From assembly GCA_003223215.1 (NCBI GenBank), contig QHYH01000147.1, forward strand, positions 1 to 33,408: a stretch of 33,408 bases of DNA. The letters are read 5' to 3'. The first letter of the stretch is position 1; every line of letters begins with the position of its first letter. The notes under the pieces are model-generated. The model was not told where the DNA came from, did not search any database, and was given only the letters and a program-made list of their open reading frames with translations. Positions 7,189 to 15,184 of this stretch are shown here, piece by piece. Both the position numbers and the translations under genes were made by a program. This stretch comes from Acidobacteriota bacterium (GTDB taxonomy: Bacteria; Acidobacteriota; Terriglobia; Acidiferrales; UBA7541).

Positions 7189-8892
7189 TTAGCGACTCCC
7201 GAACCTGCGCGTGGCGGTGATGCCCTTGGCTTCGGTGATGGAGAGGGTGGCGCCGGCGGCTGCGCCGGGGAGGCGGTCGAGCTGGCCGCTCGGCCAGCGA
7301 ACTTCGATGGAGTCGGCTTTGTCGCGCTGGCCCAGGCCAAACGTGAGGACCAGTTCGCTCGCGGAAAGATAGCTCGAGCCGCTGTGCAGCGTCTTGGTTT
7401 GCGTGTCTCCGTCGGCGGTGAGCTTCACGACGGCGCCAATGCCGTCGCGGTTGGATTTCGTGCCGATAAGCTTGATGCGGAGACTGCGATTCGATGCTGC
7501 AGGGCCCTGCGCTTCGTTGCGGAACAAGTACACGGGGCCGCCGTTGGCCGAGAGCAGCAAATCCAGACGGCCGTCATTGTTAATATCCGCGTAGGCCGCG
7601 CCGCGACCGACGCGCGGAGAGGCGAACGCCGCGCCCATGGAGTTTGTCACTTCCACGAACTTTCCTTTGCCCACGTTGCGGAACAGGTGCGGCGCCATGG
7701 CGTAGGTGACGTTGGCCTGCACCTTCTGGATGTCGGCGTCAATGTGGCCGTTGGCGATGAAAACGTCCGGCCAACCGTCGAGGTCGTAGTCAAAAAAGAA
7801 GCATCCGAAGCCCAGGGTGAGCAGCGAGGCGCGGCCGATTTCCGAGCGCGGCGCTTCGTCGACAAAGAGCCCCTTGCCTTCGTTGTGGTAGAGCGAAACC
7901 ATCTGGTTCGAGAAATTGGTGATGAGCACGCTGGAGTAGCCGGAATGATCGTAGTCGGCGGAGTCCACGCCCATGCCCGCGCGCGCCACGCCGTCTTCGC
8001 TGAAGGCCACGCCGGCCACGACGGCTCTTTCGCTGAAGGTGCCGTTGCCGTTGTTGCGATAGAGCTTGTTGGGCTGTGTGTCGTTGGAGAACAGAAGGTC
8101 GGGCCAGCCGTCGTTGTCGTAATCGAGCACGGCCACACCGAGAGTCTTCGAAGTGGCGTCGCCGAGACCGGCTTTTTGCGTCACGTCTTCAAACGTGCCG
8201 TTGCCGCGGTTGTGCCAGAGCCGCACGGCCGTGCCTTTGTACGATTCCGGCGTGCAATACGATTTGCTCTTGCCGTCGAGCGTGCAATAGAGATCCGTCT
8301 CGGGCGTCCACTGGACGTAATTGCCAACCACGAGATCCAAGTGGCCGTCTTTGTCATAATCCACCCAGGCGGCGCTGGTGCTGAATCCTTTCGGGGCTTG
8401 CAATCCCGCTTTTTGCGTCACGTCGGCGAAGGTGCCGTTGCCATTGTTGTGAAACAGATGATTTTGCCCGTAGGCAGTGACGAACAGGTCGTCATTGCCG
8501 TCGTTATCGTAATCGCCGACGGCCACGCCCATGCCATAGAGCTCGATGTCCAAACCGGCTTTTCGCGTCGCGTCGGTGAACGTGCCGTCGTGATTGTTGT
8601 GATAGAGCTTAGGAGTTGAATGCTTGCGAAGGTGGCCGGGCCAGTCCATGCCGTTGACGAGAAAAATGTCCGGCCAGCCGTCGTCGTCGTAGTCGATGAA
8701 GGCCACGCCGGGGCCCATGGTTTCCGGGAGATATTTTGTGCCGAAGGCGCCGTTGTTGTGGAGGAAATGGATTCCGGCCTGTGGCGTGACGTCGCGGAAT
8801 TGAATAGCGGAGGTTTCGGGCGCAGCGCCAACACCGGTTTTCACAACCAAGGCAAGTCCAACCGCAAGTGCGGCGAACGGACGTTTCACCAT
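7189..8892 (-). CDS. CRTAC1-type FG-GAP/VCBS repeat protein with ASPIC/UnbV domain, Sec-exported
   Basis: This is a 567-aa exported protein. Residues 1-23 are a Sec signal peptide. The body is a seven-bladed beta-propeller of FG-GAP/VCBS repeats, each with a calcium-binding-like D-Y-D-x-D-G-x-x-D motif at about 67, 127, 178, 257, 313 (degenerate), 368 and 437. Residues about 478-550 are the C-terminal ASPIC/UnbV domain (N-R-D-G-I-G-A ... G-S-S-Y-L-S ... V-R-W-P-S-G). A cysteine pair at 203 and 213 lies in a loop between repeats (L-Y-C ... S-Y-C-T-P-E). It begins 9 bases after the stop of the AhpD-like selenoprotein candidate and is probably co-transcribed with it. A paralogue lies at 12849-14558. 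The family has no established bacterial function. Extracellular or periplasmic protein binding is the likely role. Confidence 0.9.
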   Translation of the reverse strand: MVKRPFAALAVGLALVVKTGVGAAPETSAIQFRDVTPQAGIHFLHNNGAFGTKYLPETMGPGVAFIDYDDDGWPDIFLVNGMDWPGHLRKHSTPKLYHNNHDGTFTDATRKAGLDIELYGMGVAVGDYDNDGNDDLFVTAYGQNHLFHNNGNGTFADVTQKAGLQAPKGFSTSAAWVDYDKDGHLDLVVGNYVQWTPETDLYCTLDGKSKSYCTPESYKGTAVRLWHNRGNGTFEDVTQKAGLGDATSKTLGVAVLDYDNDGWPDLLFSNDTQPNKLYRNNGNGTFSERAVVAGVAFSEDGVARAGMGVDSADYDHSGYSSVLITNFSNQMVSLYHNEGKGLFVDEAPRSEIGRASLLTLGFGCFFFDYDLDGWPDVFIANGHIDADIQKVQANVTYAMAPHLFRNVGKGKFVEVTNSMGAAFASPRVGRGAAYADINNDGRLDLLLSANGGPVYLFRNEAQGPAASNRSLRIKLIGTKSNRDGIGAVVKLTADGDTQTKTLHSGSSYLSASELVLTFGLGQRDKADSIEVRWPSGQLDRLPGAAAGATLSITEAKGITATRRFGSR

Positions 8893-8901
8893 GCCCCCGT
8901 T

Positions 8902-9468
8902 TCAGTCGCGGCCGACGCCGAGGGCGTCGGCGACGCGATTGATGTAGTTGAACCAGGACGCAATCAGGGTAATTTGCAGGATGCCACGGTCGTCAAAGCC
9001 TGCCGCGCGCAGCCGCGAGTGATCTTCCAGACTGCATTTTGTGGCGTCCTTGGTCAGTTTCACGACGTAATCGAGCATCGTGCGGTCCTGCTCGGTGATG
9101 GGCGCCGTGCGGTAATCCTTCTTCAGCGCTTCCACCATGTCCTCATTTAGAGTGACGCGACGCAGAAACTCTGCGTGGGAGACGATTCAATAGTGGCAAC
9201 GGTTCGTGACCGACACCATGGTCGCAATCATTTCGTGCTGATGCCGTCGGAGCGGCAAGTCCGGAGACATCAGAGCGCCAAACGTGCTGAAAGCGTGAAA
9301 GAGCGCTTCGGGAATCAGCGTGTGGCTCGCCACAATGCCCGCAGTCTCGCCGTTGTTCACGGGTTGGACCGGCGTGGCATACTCGGTGGGGTAGAGTTTT
9401 CGTTGGGACTCGATGGCGTTCTTAACGCATCCGTCATCTTCCATTCGCACAGTCTGAATCCAGGTCAT
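8902..9468 (-). CDS. AhpD/carboxymuconolactone-decarboxylase-family peroxidase-related protein, probable selenoprotein (in-frame TGA)
   Basis: This is one 188-codon frame. It starts at an ATG after TGAGGAAAA, is interrupted only by TGA at 9189-9187 and ends at 8902. Both sides of the TGA match the 'peroxidase-related enzyme' branch of the AhpD fold. Upstream are [13 protein letters not shown] and N-R-C-H-Y. Downstream are [24 protein letters not shown] and [12 protein letters not shown]. In the family the active site is C-x-x-C-x-x-x-H. Here it is C91-H-Y-[TGA]94-I-V-S-H98, so the TGA replaces exactly the second catalytic Cys. A SECIS-like hairpin follows. The protein probably reduces peroxides or acts as a thiol/selenol oxidoreductase. 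A plain nonsense mutation is the alternative. The 78-aa downstream piece alone would lack the active site. Confidence 0.8.
9160..9176 (-). promoter_or_regulatory. Candidate bacterial SECIS hairpin
   Basis: On the mRNA, ACGCAG-AGUUU-CUGCGU forms a perfect 6-bp stem (7 bp if the closing A-U is counted). It starts 10 nt after the UGA and lies within the coding sequence, as bacterial SECIS elements do. The apical loop has a G in its first two positions, and the 17-nt size and the distance resemble the E. coli fdhF minihelix. I could not run a SECIS search. Confidence 0.6.
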
Positions 9469-9639
9469 TTTTCCTCACAGTCTGATCAGAATTCCAGCCA
9501 ACTGGCGGAACTTGCCGCGCAAACAAGCCGGCGCAAAGAAAAAGCCATTCCTCAGGGGCGAAAAGCCCGATGGATGCTGACGTTCATGTAAGGTTCGCCC
9601 CCCGGTTGCCACCCCGGACTCATTTAGGGCTTTGGCGCC

Positions 9640-9653
9640 GGGGCTCGAGCCCC
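9640..9653. repeat. GC-rich perfect palindrome downstream of the cytochrome gene
   Basis: GGGGCTCGAGCCCC lies about 30 bases past the cytochrome stop. As RNA it folds into GGGGC-UCGA-GCCCC and may act in termination, though no U-tract follows. The 9545-9600 region nearby holds another short GGGC/GCCC hairpin. The palindrome TCTGATCAGA at 9481-9490 is just upstream of the selenoprotein start. Confidence 0.35.
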
Positions 9654-9685
9654 CGCCCGCTAGGCAACCCTGACCAAGACCACCG

Positions 9686-12610
9686 CTAGTTGCCGCCGGG
9701 ATTCGCGTTTTCTGATACAGCGACCTTCTCGGCTGCCTTTACCTTCGCGGCTTTTGCTGCGGATACTTTTGCTGACGGCGGCTTTTTCTGCGGAGCTGCG
9801 GTCAGCGCGACATTGTCGTGTTCGTGAATCGCCTGGCGCTCGTTGTTGTCTTCGGGATGCAGCTCGCGGTAAGGGCCGGTGATGGCCTGTGCCGCTTCAT
9901 CGGCTTTAAACCGCAGGTAGCGCGCCTTGTGCTCTTCGGCTTTGCTTTCCTCCCCCAGGCCCGCGTAGCAAAGCATCAAATTGTAGTGCGCCTGCAAATC
10001 TTCGGGATCGATGGTCAGCGTTTTTTCGAATTCGGCAACGGCGTCGGCGTAGCGTTTTTCAAGGAAGAGCACGCGGCCAAGTTCGTTGTGGACGACGCGG
10101 TCGCGCGGGAATTGCTCAACGACAATCCTGAAGTATGCGATGGCGCCGTCGTAGTCGCCGTCTTCACGGAGGGCTTTCGCATAGAAGAAATTCGTGCGCG
10201 CCAGCTTTGCGTTGATAGCCAAGGATTTTTCCAGCGCTCGGCGCGCGCCCGCGGTGTCGCCTTCCTGCAAAAGCACGCGGCCGATGTTGGTCCAGCCGTC
10301 GGGATTCTGGGGGTCGGCCACGGTGATTTCTTCGAAAGCGGCGGCGGCGCCTTTCAGATCGCCCTGCAGAAAGAGACCGATGCCGTAATCATTCCAGCGA
10401 GTCCATTCTTCCCTGACGCTGACCGTCATCGGCTGTGGCGCTGGCGCATTGCGCGGGAGAACGCGCACGGTCTTGGTGTCCTCGGCAAGGACGGTGATGG
10501 GAAGATCGGGAATCGCTTTTATATTGCCGGACACGTTCGAAGTGTCCCCAGTGAACACGAATTGACGGTCGTCGTAATCCGGCGTAGTTCTCTGTTCCGT
10601 GGAAGAGGTGAGTTTGGTTTCCGGAACTTCGACGCCGGCAAAAGAAAACTGTGTGTTGTACCAACTGAACTTGCGGTAGTTCAGTTTTGCGTGCAGCGTG
10701 ATTTTGGCCCCGCAATTTTCGGGAACATGCAAATGATAGTGCGCGGTATCCGCCGCGCCCGGAGGGATCAGGTGCACGTAAACGACCGAGCGCGTTGCCC
10801 ACGCATTGCGCTTGTTGATGACACGGCCGTGTCCGTCGATTTGCAACGAACGATAAAAATGCGCGCCCCGGTCGACGGGGCCCTTCCCGTTGTCCTCAAC
10901 TTGGCCGCTCCAGAAAACGGTTTCGCCCCTATCGTCGGCGGCTTTGAGCTCGAGCCAAACGTCAAAGGCATCAACGGTGCCGCCGGGAAAGAAATGGCCG
11001 ACACCGCGGGTTCGAACGACTACGTCGACGCGAACGTCATCGCCGCGGCGGACCGCGGCATCCGTGCGATCGATCGGAGCGGTAACCGCGCGGCCTTCAC
11101 CTGCCTCACCCTTTGGCAGGGCGGCCTCCGATTCTTCCCCCACGGCGAAGGTGGTGGAGAGTTCCTGCTTACCCAGCTCGTTGCGGGCCGGTGCGCTCCG
11201 TTCTTTTTTGGCGGGCGAGAGCGCGAAGATGTCCACACTCAACTGATTGGCCTGCAGGAATTTTCGAGTGGCGTCGAGCTGCGTTTGGTCTTCGTTGGCG
11301 GCAGGCACGGCGGTGTTCGCGCCCGGGAAACGATGTGAATGCACGTAACCCTTGACGTTGCCATCGTCGTTTGAACGAACCAGCGGCATATGGCAATCCG
11401 CGCAATTGCTCGGCGACTTCGGATAGTAAAAGGAACGCGCGCCCTGGCCGGAAACTCCGCTGGCCTGCCAGTTGTCGTACTCATTGAAGCCGCGAATCCA
11501 GCGGTAATGGTTGACCGGCACATCCAGGTGGACTTTGTGGCAGGAGGAACAAAATTCCGCCGCTTGCAAGCGCATAAAGGGCTTGAGGAACGTGCGGCGG
11601 TGAGGCTCGGGATTCAAGCGCACGACAAAGTCGTGCAGGGTCCGGATCACGGGATTTTCGCTTGCAGCCAGCTCGTGCAACTTGGGATATTCGAGAAAGA
11701 AGTCGCCTTGGCCCATGGTGCTCTTCACTTCCACGATGCTGTGACACATCAAGCAGCCCAAGCCCGCGCGGGCTTCGGGACGATTCACAATTTTCCTGAT
11801 GGGCGTGTCGAACAACCCGCTGTAGAGCAGCGCGGGATCGTGGCAGCCGGCGCACCACTTCGAGGGCTTTACGCCGGCGACGTCCTGCATGTATTCGATA
11901 CTCTTGCGATACCACTGATTGTTGAAGGACGAGAAGTGGTGCATCGAACTGTTCCACTGGGCGTAAATGTCCGCGTGGCAACGCTGGCAGGCGTCCGATT
12001 TCATGAAATATTGCGAGGGTATGTTGACGTCGTGAACGGTCTGCGCGGAACTGGGAAAGAATTTTCCTGAAGCACCGTCGCCTTCGCGATCCATGGAGGC
12101 GGGCGCCATCGGCGGATTGATGATGCGATTGGGGCGCGCGTCCCTCCAGCCAACTTCGCGGGTCCACCACAAGACGGCCGAGATGGCCAAGGCCAGAATC
12201 GCGAGAGAGGAGAATCGAAGGGCGCGAATCACGTTGCTCGGCCCCAGCCATCCTTTGGAATTGAGCCAGGAGGCCGCGAGCAAGAGCACGCCGAGAATGC
12301 AAAGAACGATGTGGGCGTACAGCCAATTCCAGAGACGAAGGGGCGTGCCGATTTTGAGCAACGCGATGCCGAGAAGAGTTCCGGCAGCAAGAAGAAGCCA
12401 GCCCAGGCGGGCGAGGTTCGATGCGCCGCGAAGCAAGGGAACGAAAAAAGCGACCAGCAACAGAAAAGCGAGGACTCCGACGGCAACGTGGAGGAGATCG
12501 ACAACCGCGTAGCTGATGGTGGCGGACGGAAATCCATACAAATACGCGGCGCTGGCGGCGAGGAAAACCAAAAACCGGTACAACCAGCGCTCACATGACT
12601 CAATGCGCAT
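9686..12610 (-). CDS. Membrane-anchored pentaheme cytochrome c with TPR domain
   Basis: This 974-aa protein has three parts. Residues about 10-150 contain five hydrophobic membrane segments. Residues about 190-410 carry five C-x-x-C-H heme sites at 208, 253, 286, 354 and 403. The first sits in a cytochrome c554-like context (D-A-C-Q-R-C-H-A-D-I-Y-A-Q-W). A beta-rich middle domain (about 490-690) follows, then three or four TPRs (about 735-880, e.g. A-A-A-A-F-E-E-I and A-V-A-E-F-E-K-T-L). The C-terminus is Lys/Ala-rich. The heme domain should face the periplasm and move electrons, with the TPRs binding a partner. It lies between two CRTAC1 genes and upstream of the selenoprotein candidate, all on the same strand. 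No haem lyase or quinol-binding NrfH-type domain is seen. Its terminal acceptor or substrate is unknown. Confidence 0.9.
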   Translation of the reverse strand: MRIESCERWLYRFLVFLAASAAYLYGFPSATISYAVVDLLHVAVGVLAFLLLVAFFVPLLRGASNLARLGWLLLAAGTLLGIALLKIGTPLRLWNWLYAHIVLCILGVLLLAASWLNSKGWLGPSNVIRALRFSSLAILALAISAVLWWTREVGWRDARPNRIINPPMAPASMDREGDGASGKFFPSSAQTVHDVNIPSQYFMKSDACQRCHADIYAQWNSSMHHFSSFNNQWYRKSIEYMQDVAGVKPSKWCAGCHDPALLYSGLFDTPIRKIVNRPEARAGLGCLMCHSIVEVKSTMGQGDFFLEYPKLHELAASENPVIRTLHDFVVRLNPEPHRRTFLKPFMRLQAAEFCSSCHKVHLDVPVNHYRWIRGFNEYDNWQASGVSGQGARSFYYPKSPSNCADCHMPLVRSNDDGNVKGYVHSHRFPGANTAVPAANEDQTQLDATRKFLQANQLSVDIFALSPAKKERSAPARNELGKQELSTTFAVGEESEAALPKGEAGEGRAVTAPIDRTDAAVRRGDDVRVDVVVRTRGVGHFFPGGTVDAFDVWLELKAADDRGETVFWSGQVEDNGKGPVDRGAHFYRSLQIDGHGRVINKRNAWATRSVVYVHLIPPGAADTAHYHLHVPENCGAKITLHAKLNYRKFSWYNTQFSFAGVEVPETKLTSSTEQRTTPDYDDRQFVFTGDTSNVSGNIKAIPDLPITVLAEDTKTVRVLPRNAPAPQPMTVSVREEWTRWNDYGIGLFLQGDLKGAAAAFEEITVADPQNPDGWTNIGRVLLQEGDTAGARRALEKSLAINAKLARTNFFYAKALREDGDYDGAIAYFRIVVEQFPRDRVVHNELGRVLFLEKRYADAVAEFEKTLTIDPEDLQAHYNLMLCYAGLGEESKAEEHKARYLRFKADEAAQAITGPYRELHPEDNNERQAIHEHDNVALTAAPQKKPPSAKVSAAKAAKVKAAEKVAVSENANPGGN

Positions 12611-12848
12611 CGCAGGCCCCTTCCGACCGGCTGGGCACCAGAAAAAAAGCGACCGGATGGCTGAGATCCATCCGGCCGCGATTCAGTTTGGGGTGCCCCG
12701 AAGCGAGCCAAGGTCTGGCCAAGCTGGAGGCGATGGTGCTAGTGAGCATGTTTATAATTTTGCGGCGCGAAATAGGCAATACTGCGAAACCACTAGAAAC
12801 GCGGAAATCATCCGAAACAATAAGACTAGCGGCAATAATAGAAAACCA

Positions 12849-14558
12849 TTAGGCATGGTAAAGCGGCTCTATCCCCTTTCCTTCCAGACACTTGTAGGCC
12901 CTTTGCGCGCGAAGGTTTTTGTATTCTTCCGTGCGGCCGCTTGGCCAGTTGATGACCACGCGGTCGATTTTGTCGCGCTCGGCGAGGCCCGCGGTCACCG
13001 GGAGTTCGGATTGTGAAAGATAGCTCGAGCCGCCACGCACCATGCGCGACTGGTGAAGGTCTCCGGCGAAAATGTCTACGGTCGTGCCGATGGCATCGCG
13101 ATTGGACTGCGTGCCTTGCAATTCGAAGCGGATGCTGTGGTTGCCGGCCAACTGCTCGTTGCGAAACAGGACGGCAGGGCCGTTGTTGGTGGTCAGCAAA
13201 ATGTCCAAATCGCCGTCGCGATCGAGGTCGCCGTAAGCCAGCCCGCGGCCGACACGGGGCTGGTCGAAGCCTCCGCCCGCTTCGGCGGCCACGTCGCGGA
13301 ATTTTCCGTGCCCTTCGTTTAAAAAAAGCTGAGGCGGCTGAGCGTAGCCTACGTTTCCGCGAATGTTCCTGACGGTCTCATCGATGTGTCCGTTGGCCAC
13401 GGCTAAGTCAAGAGCACCGTCCAGGTCGACATCAAGGAACATGCACCCGAAGCCGAGAGTCGTTCGCGACGGCGCGCCGACTCCCGAAGCAATGGAAACG
13501 TCGTCGAAGACGCCCGGGGCGCCTGCGCGGTAGAGGCCGATCATTTCGTTGTCGAAATTGGTGATGGCGATTCCGGGCTTGCCGGAGTTGTCGAAGTCTC
13601 CCACGTCGATGCCCATGCCGGCGCGCGCTTTTCCTTCGGTGCTGAAGGCGAGCCCGGCCTCGATGGCGACGTCCTTGAATTTTCCGTTGCGGAGGTTGCG
13701 GTAGAGCTTGTTGGGCTGCGTGTCGTTTGCGACGAGGAGATCGGGCCAGCCGTCCCGGTCGTAATCCAGCATGGCCACGCCCAGGGACTTCGAACTGCTG
13801 TCGAACACGCCGCTGGTGGCGGTAACGTCCTCGAAGGTGCCGTTGCCGCGATTGTGAAACAACCAGCAGGTATCGCCGCGATAGGCTTCCGGCGTGCAAT
13901 ACGACTTGTGCGTGCCATCGAGACTGCAAAACACGTCGTTTTCCGGAGACCAGCGAACGTAATTGCAGACGAAGAGATCGAGGAACCCGTCGCGGTCGTA
14001 ATCAAACCACAACGCGGAGGTGCTGAGGCCCTGGCGACCAAACAGCCCGCTCGTGCGGGTGGCCTCGACGAAGGCTCCTTTGCCGGTGTTGCGAAAGAGG
14101 CGGCTTTGGCCGACGCAAGTGATGAAAATGTCGGGGAAGCCATCGTTGTTGTAATCGCCGACGGCCACGCCCATTCCGTACATCTCGACGTCAAGCCCCG
14201 CGCTTTTGGTGACATCGGTAAAAGTGCCGTTGCGATTGTTGCGGTAGAGACGCAGGGTCGCGCGCCGGCGCTTGTGGCCGGGCCAGTCCATGCCATTGAT
14301 GAGCAGAATGTCCTGCCAGCCGTCGGCGTCGTAATCCAGAAACGCGCAACCCGAGCCGAGCGTCTCCGGAAGCAGCTTGCCGCCGTAGGAGCCGGAGTTG
14401 TGCTGGAACCGGATTCCGGCCCGCGTCGTAACATCGGTGAAGCGAAATCCTGGGTTGGAAGACGAGCCAGCCCACGCCCAACGTGGAAAGCTTCTGGCAG
14501 CCAGGCCCGCGGTCAATGGCGAAAAAAGCGCGGAGAAAAGAAAATCCCTGCGGTTCAA
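12849..14558 (-). CDS. CRTAC1-type FG-GAP/VCBS repeat protein with ASPIC/UnbV domain, Tat-exported
   Basis: This is a 569-aa paralogue of the protein at 7189-8892. It starts at a TTG overlapping the response regulator stop by 4 bases (TTGA), so translation is probably coupled. The N-terminus M-N-R-R-D-F-L-F-S-A is a Tat signal, with a hydrophobic stretch and a cleavage region near residue 30. The propeller has repeats with D-Y-D-A-D-G-W-Q-D (about 75) and related motifs through the chain. The cysteine pair V-F-C-S-L-D-G ... S-Y-C-T-P-E is conserved between the paralogues. The C-terminal ASPIC/UnbV domain ends with V-I-N-W-P-S-G. Tat export implies folding, perhaps with a cofactor or metal, before translocation. 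The link to the two-component genes suggests it is either their target or a sensor accessory. Confidence 0.88.
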   Translation of the reverse strand: MNRRDFLFSALFSPLTAGLAARSFPRWAWAGSSSNPGFRFTDVTTRAGIRFQHNSGSYGGKLLPETLGSGCAFLDYDADGWQDILLINGMDWPGHKRRRATLRLYRNNRNGTFTDVTKSAGLDVEMYGMGVAVGDYNNDGFPDIFITCVGQSRLFRNTGKGAFVEATRTSGLFGRQGLSTSALWFDYDRDGFLDLFVCNYVRWSPENDVFCSLDGTHKSYCTPEAYRGDTCWLFHNRGNGTFEDVTATSGVFDSSSKSLGVAMLDYDRDGWPDLLVANDTQPNKLYRNLRNGKFKDVAIEAGLAFSTEGKARAGMGIDVGDFDNSGKPGIAITNFDNEMIGLYRAGAPGVFDDVSIASGVGAPSRTTLGFGCMFLDVDLDGALDLAVANGHIDETVRNIRGNVGYAQPPQLFLNEGHGKFRDVAAEAGGGFDQPRVGRGLAYGDLDRDGDLDILLTTNNGPAVLFRNEQLAGNHSIRFELQGTQSNRDAIGTTVDIFAGDLHQSRMVRGGSSYLSQSELPVTAGLAERDKIDRVVINWPSGRTEEYKNLRAQRAYKCLEGKGIEPLYHA

Positions 14559-15184
14559 GGAAGATTCACCAGACCATTACGAATCGCGTAAACGACCAGC
14601 TCCGCGGTTTTGTGAATGCCCAGCGTGTCCATGATGTTGGCGCGATGCACGGCGACGGTATTCACACTGAGATTTAAGTCCGACGCAATCTCTTTGTTGG
14701 ATTTTCCCGCGACGATGTGCTGGAGAATCTCCAGCTCGCGGGGCGTCAAACCGCCCCCGCGTTCGCCTTTGAGCGCGTCTTTGCGCGACACTTGCGGGTC
14801 GAGAACGGTCATCCCCGAGGCGATGCTCTTTACCGCGCTCACCAGGTCGAGATCCACGGCATTTTTCAACACGTAACCGCGCGCGCCGGCCTCGAGGGCC
14901 TGGCTGACCAGCGTTTCTTCGGAGTGCATACTGAGCATTAGAATTCCCGCTTCCGGATAGGCTTCCAGTATTTTGCGGGTGGCTTCGATGCCGCTCAATT
15001 CGGGCATGGCACAATCCATCACGATGACGCGTGGACGCAGGTCGGTGGCTATGCGCACCGCTTCTTCGCCGTCGCTCGCTTCCGCGACCACGGAGATTGC
15101 CGGGTCGTCTTCCAACATGCGACGGAACCCGCGTCGGACCAGCGCATGATCGTCGGCCAGCAAAACCGTTATCTTATGCGGCAT
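14555..15184 (-). CDS. NarL/FixJ-family response regulator
   Basis: The 209-aa protein has a receiver domain (residues 1-120) with the acidic pocket D11-D12, phospho-acceptor D57 in V-M-D-C-A-M-P, and the conserved Lys in G-Y-V-L-K-N. It has a C-terminal LuxR-type helix-turn-helix (about 140-205) with L-T-P-R-E-L-E-I-L, N-K-E-I-A and S-V-N-T-V-A-V-H-R. Its start overlaps the histidine kinase end by 11 bases and its stop overlaps the Tat-CRTAC1 start by 4 bases. It is almost certainly the kinase partner and probably controls this operon or the redox genes downstream. Its DNA target is not known. Confidence 0.95.
   Translation of the reverse strand: MPHKITVLLADDHALVRRGFRRMLEDDPAISVVAEASDGEEAVRIATDLRPRVIVMDCAMPELSGIEATRKILEAYPEAGILMLSMHSEETLVSQALEAGARGYVLKNAVDLDLVSAVKSIASGMTVLDPQVSRKDALKGERGGGLTPRELEILQHIVAGKSNKEIASDLNLSVNTVAVHRANIMDTLGIHKTAELVVYAIRNGLVNLP

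Noticed and set aside
7129-8619. Long plus-strand open frame (496 codons)
   Set aside because: Antisense to the CRTAC1 gene. It has an Ala/Val/Gly-rich repetitive look from the reverse of the D-x-D-x-D-G repeats and no ribosome site.
8902-9138. A separate 78-aa gene downstream and a 93-aa gene upstream (9187-9468)
   Set aside because: The two frames are the same frame separated only by a TGA at the catalytic Cys position, so they are treated as one selenoprotein candidate.
9818-11338. Long plus-strand open frame (506 codons)
   Set aside because: Antisense to the cytochrome/TPR gene, which has clear heme motifs and TPRs.
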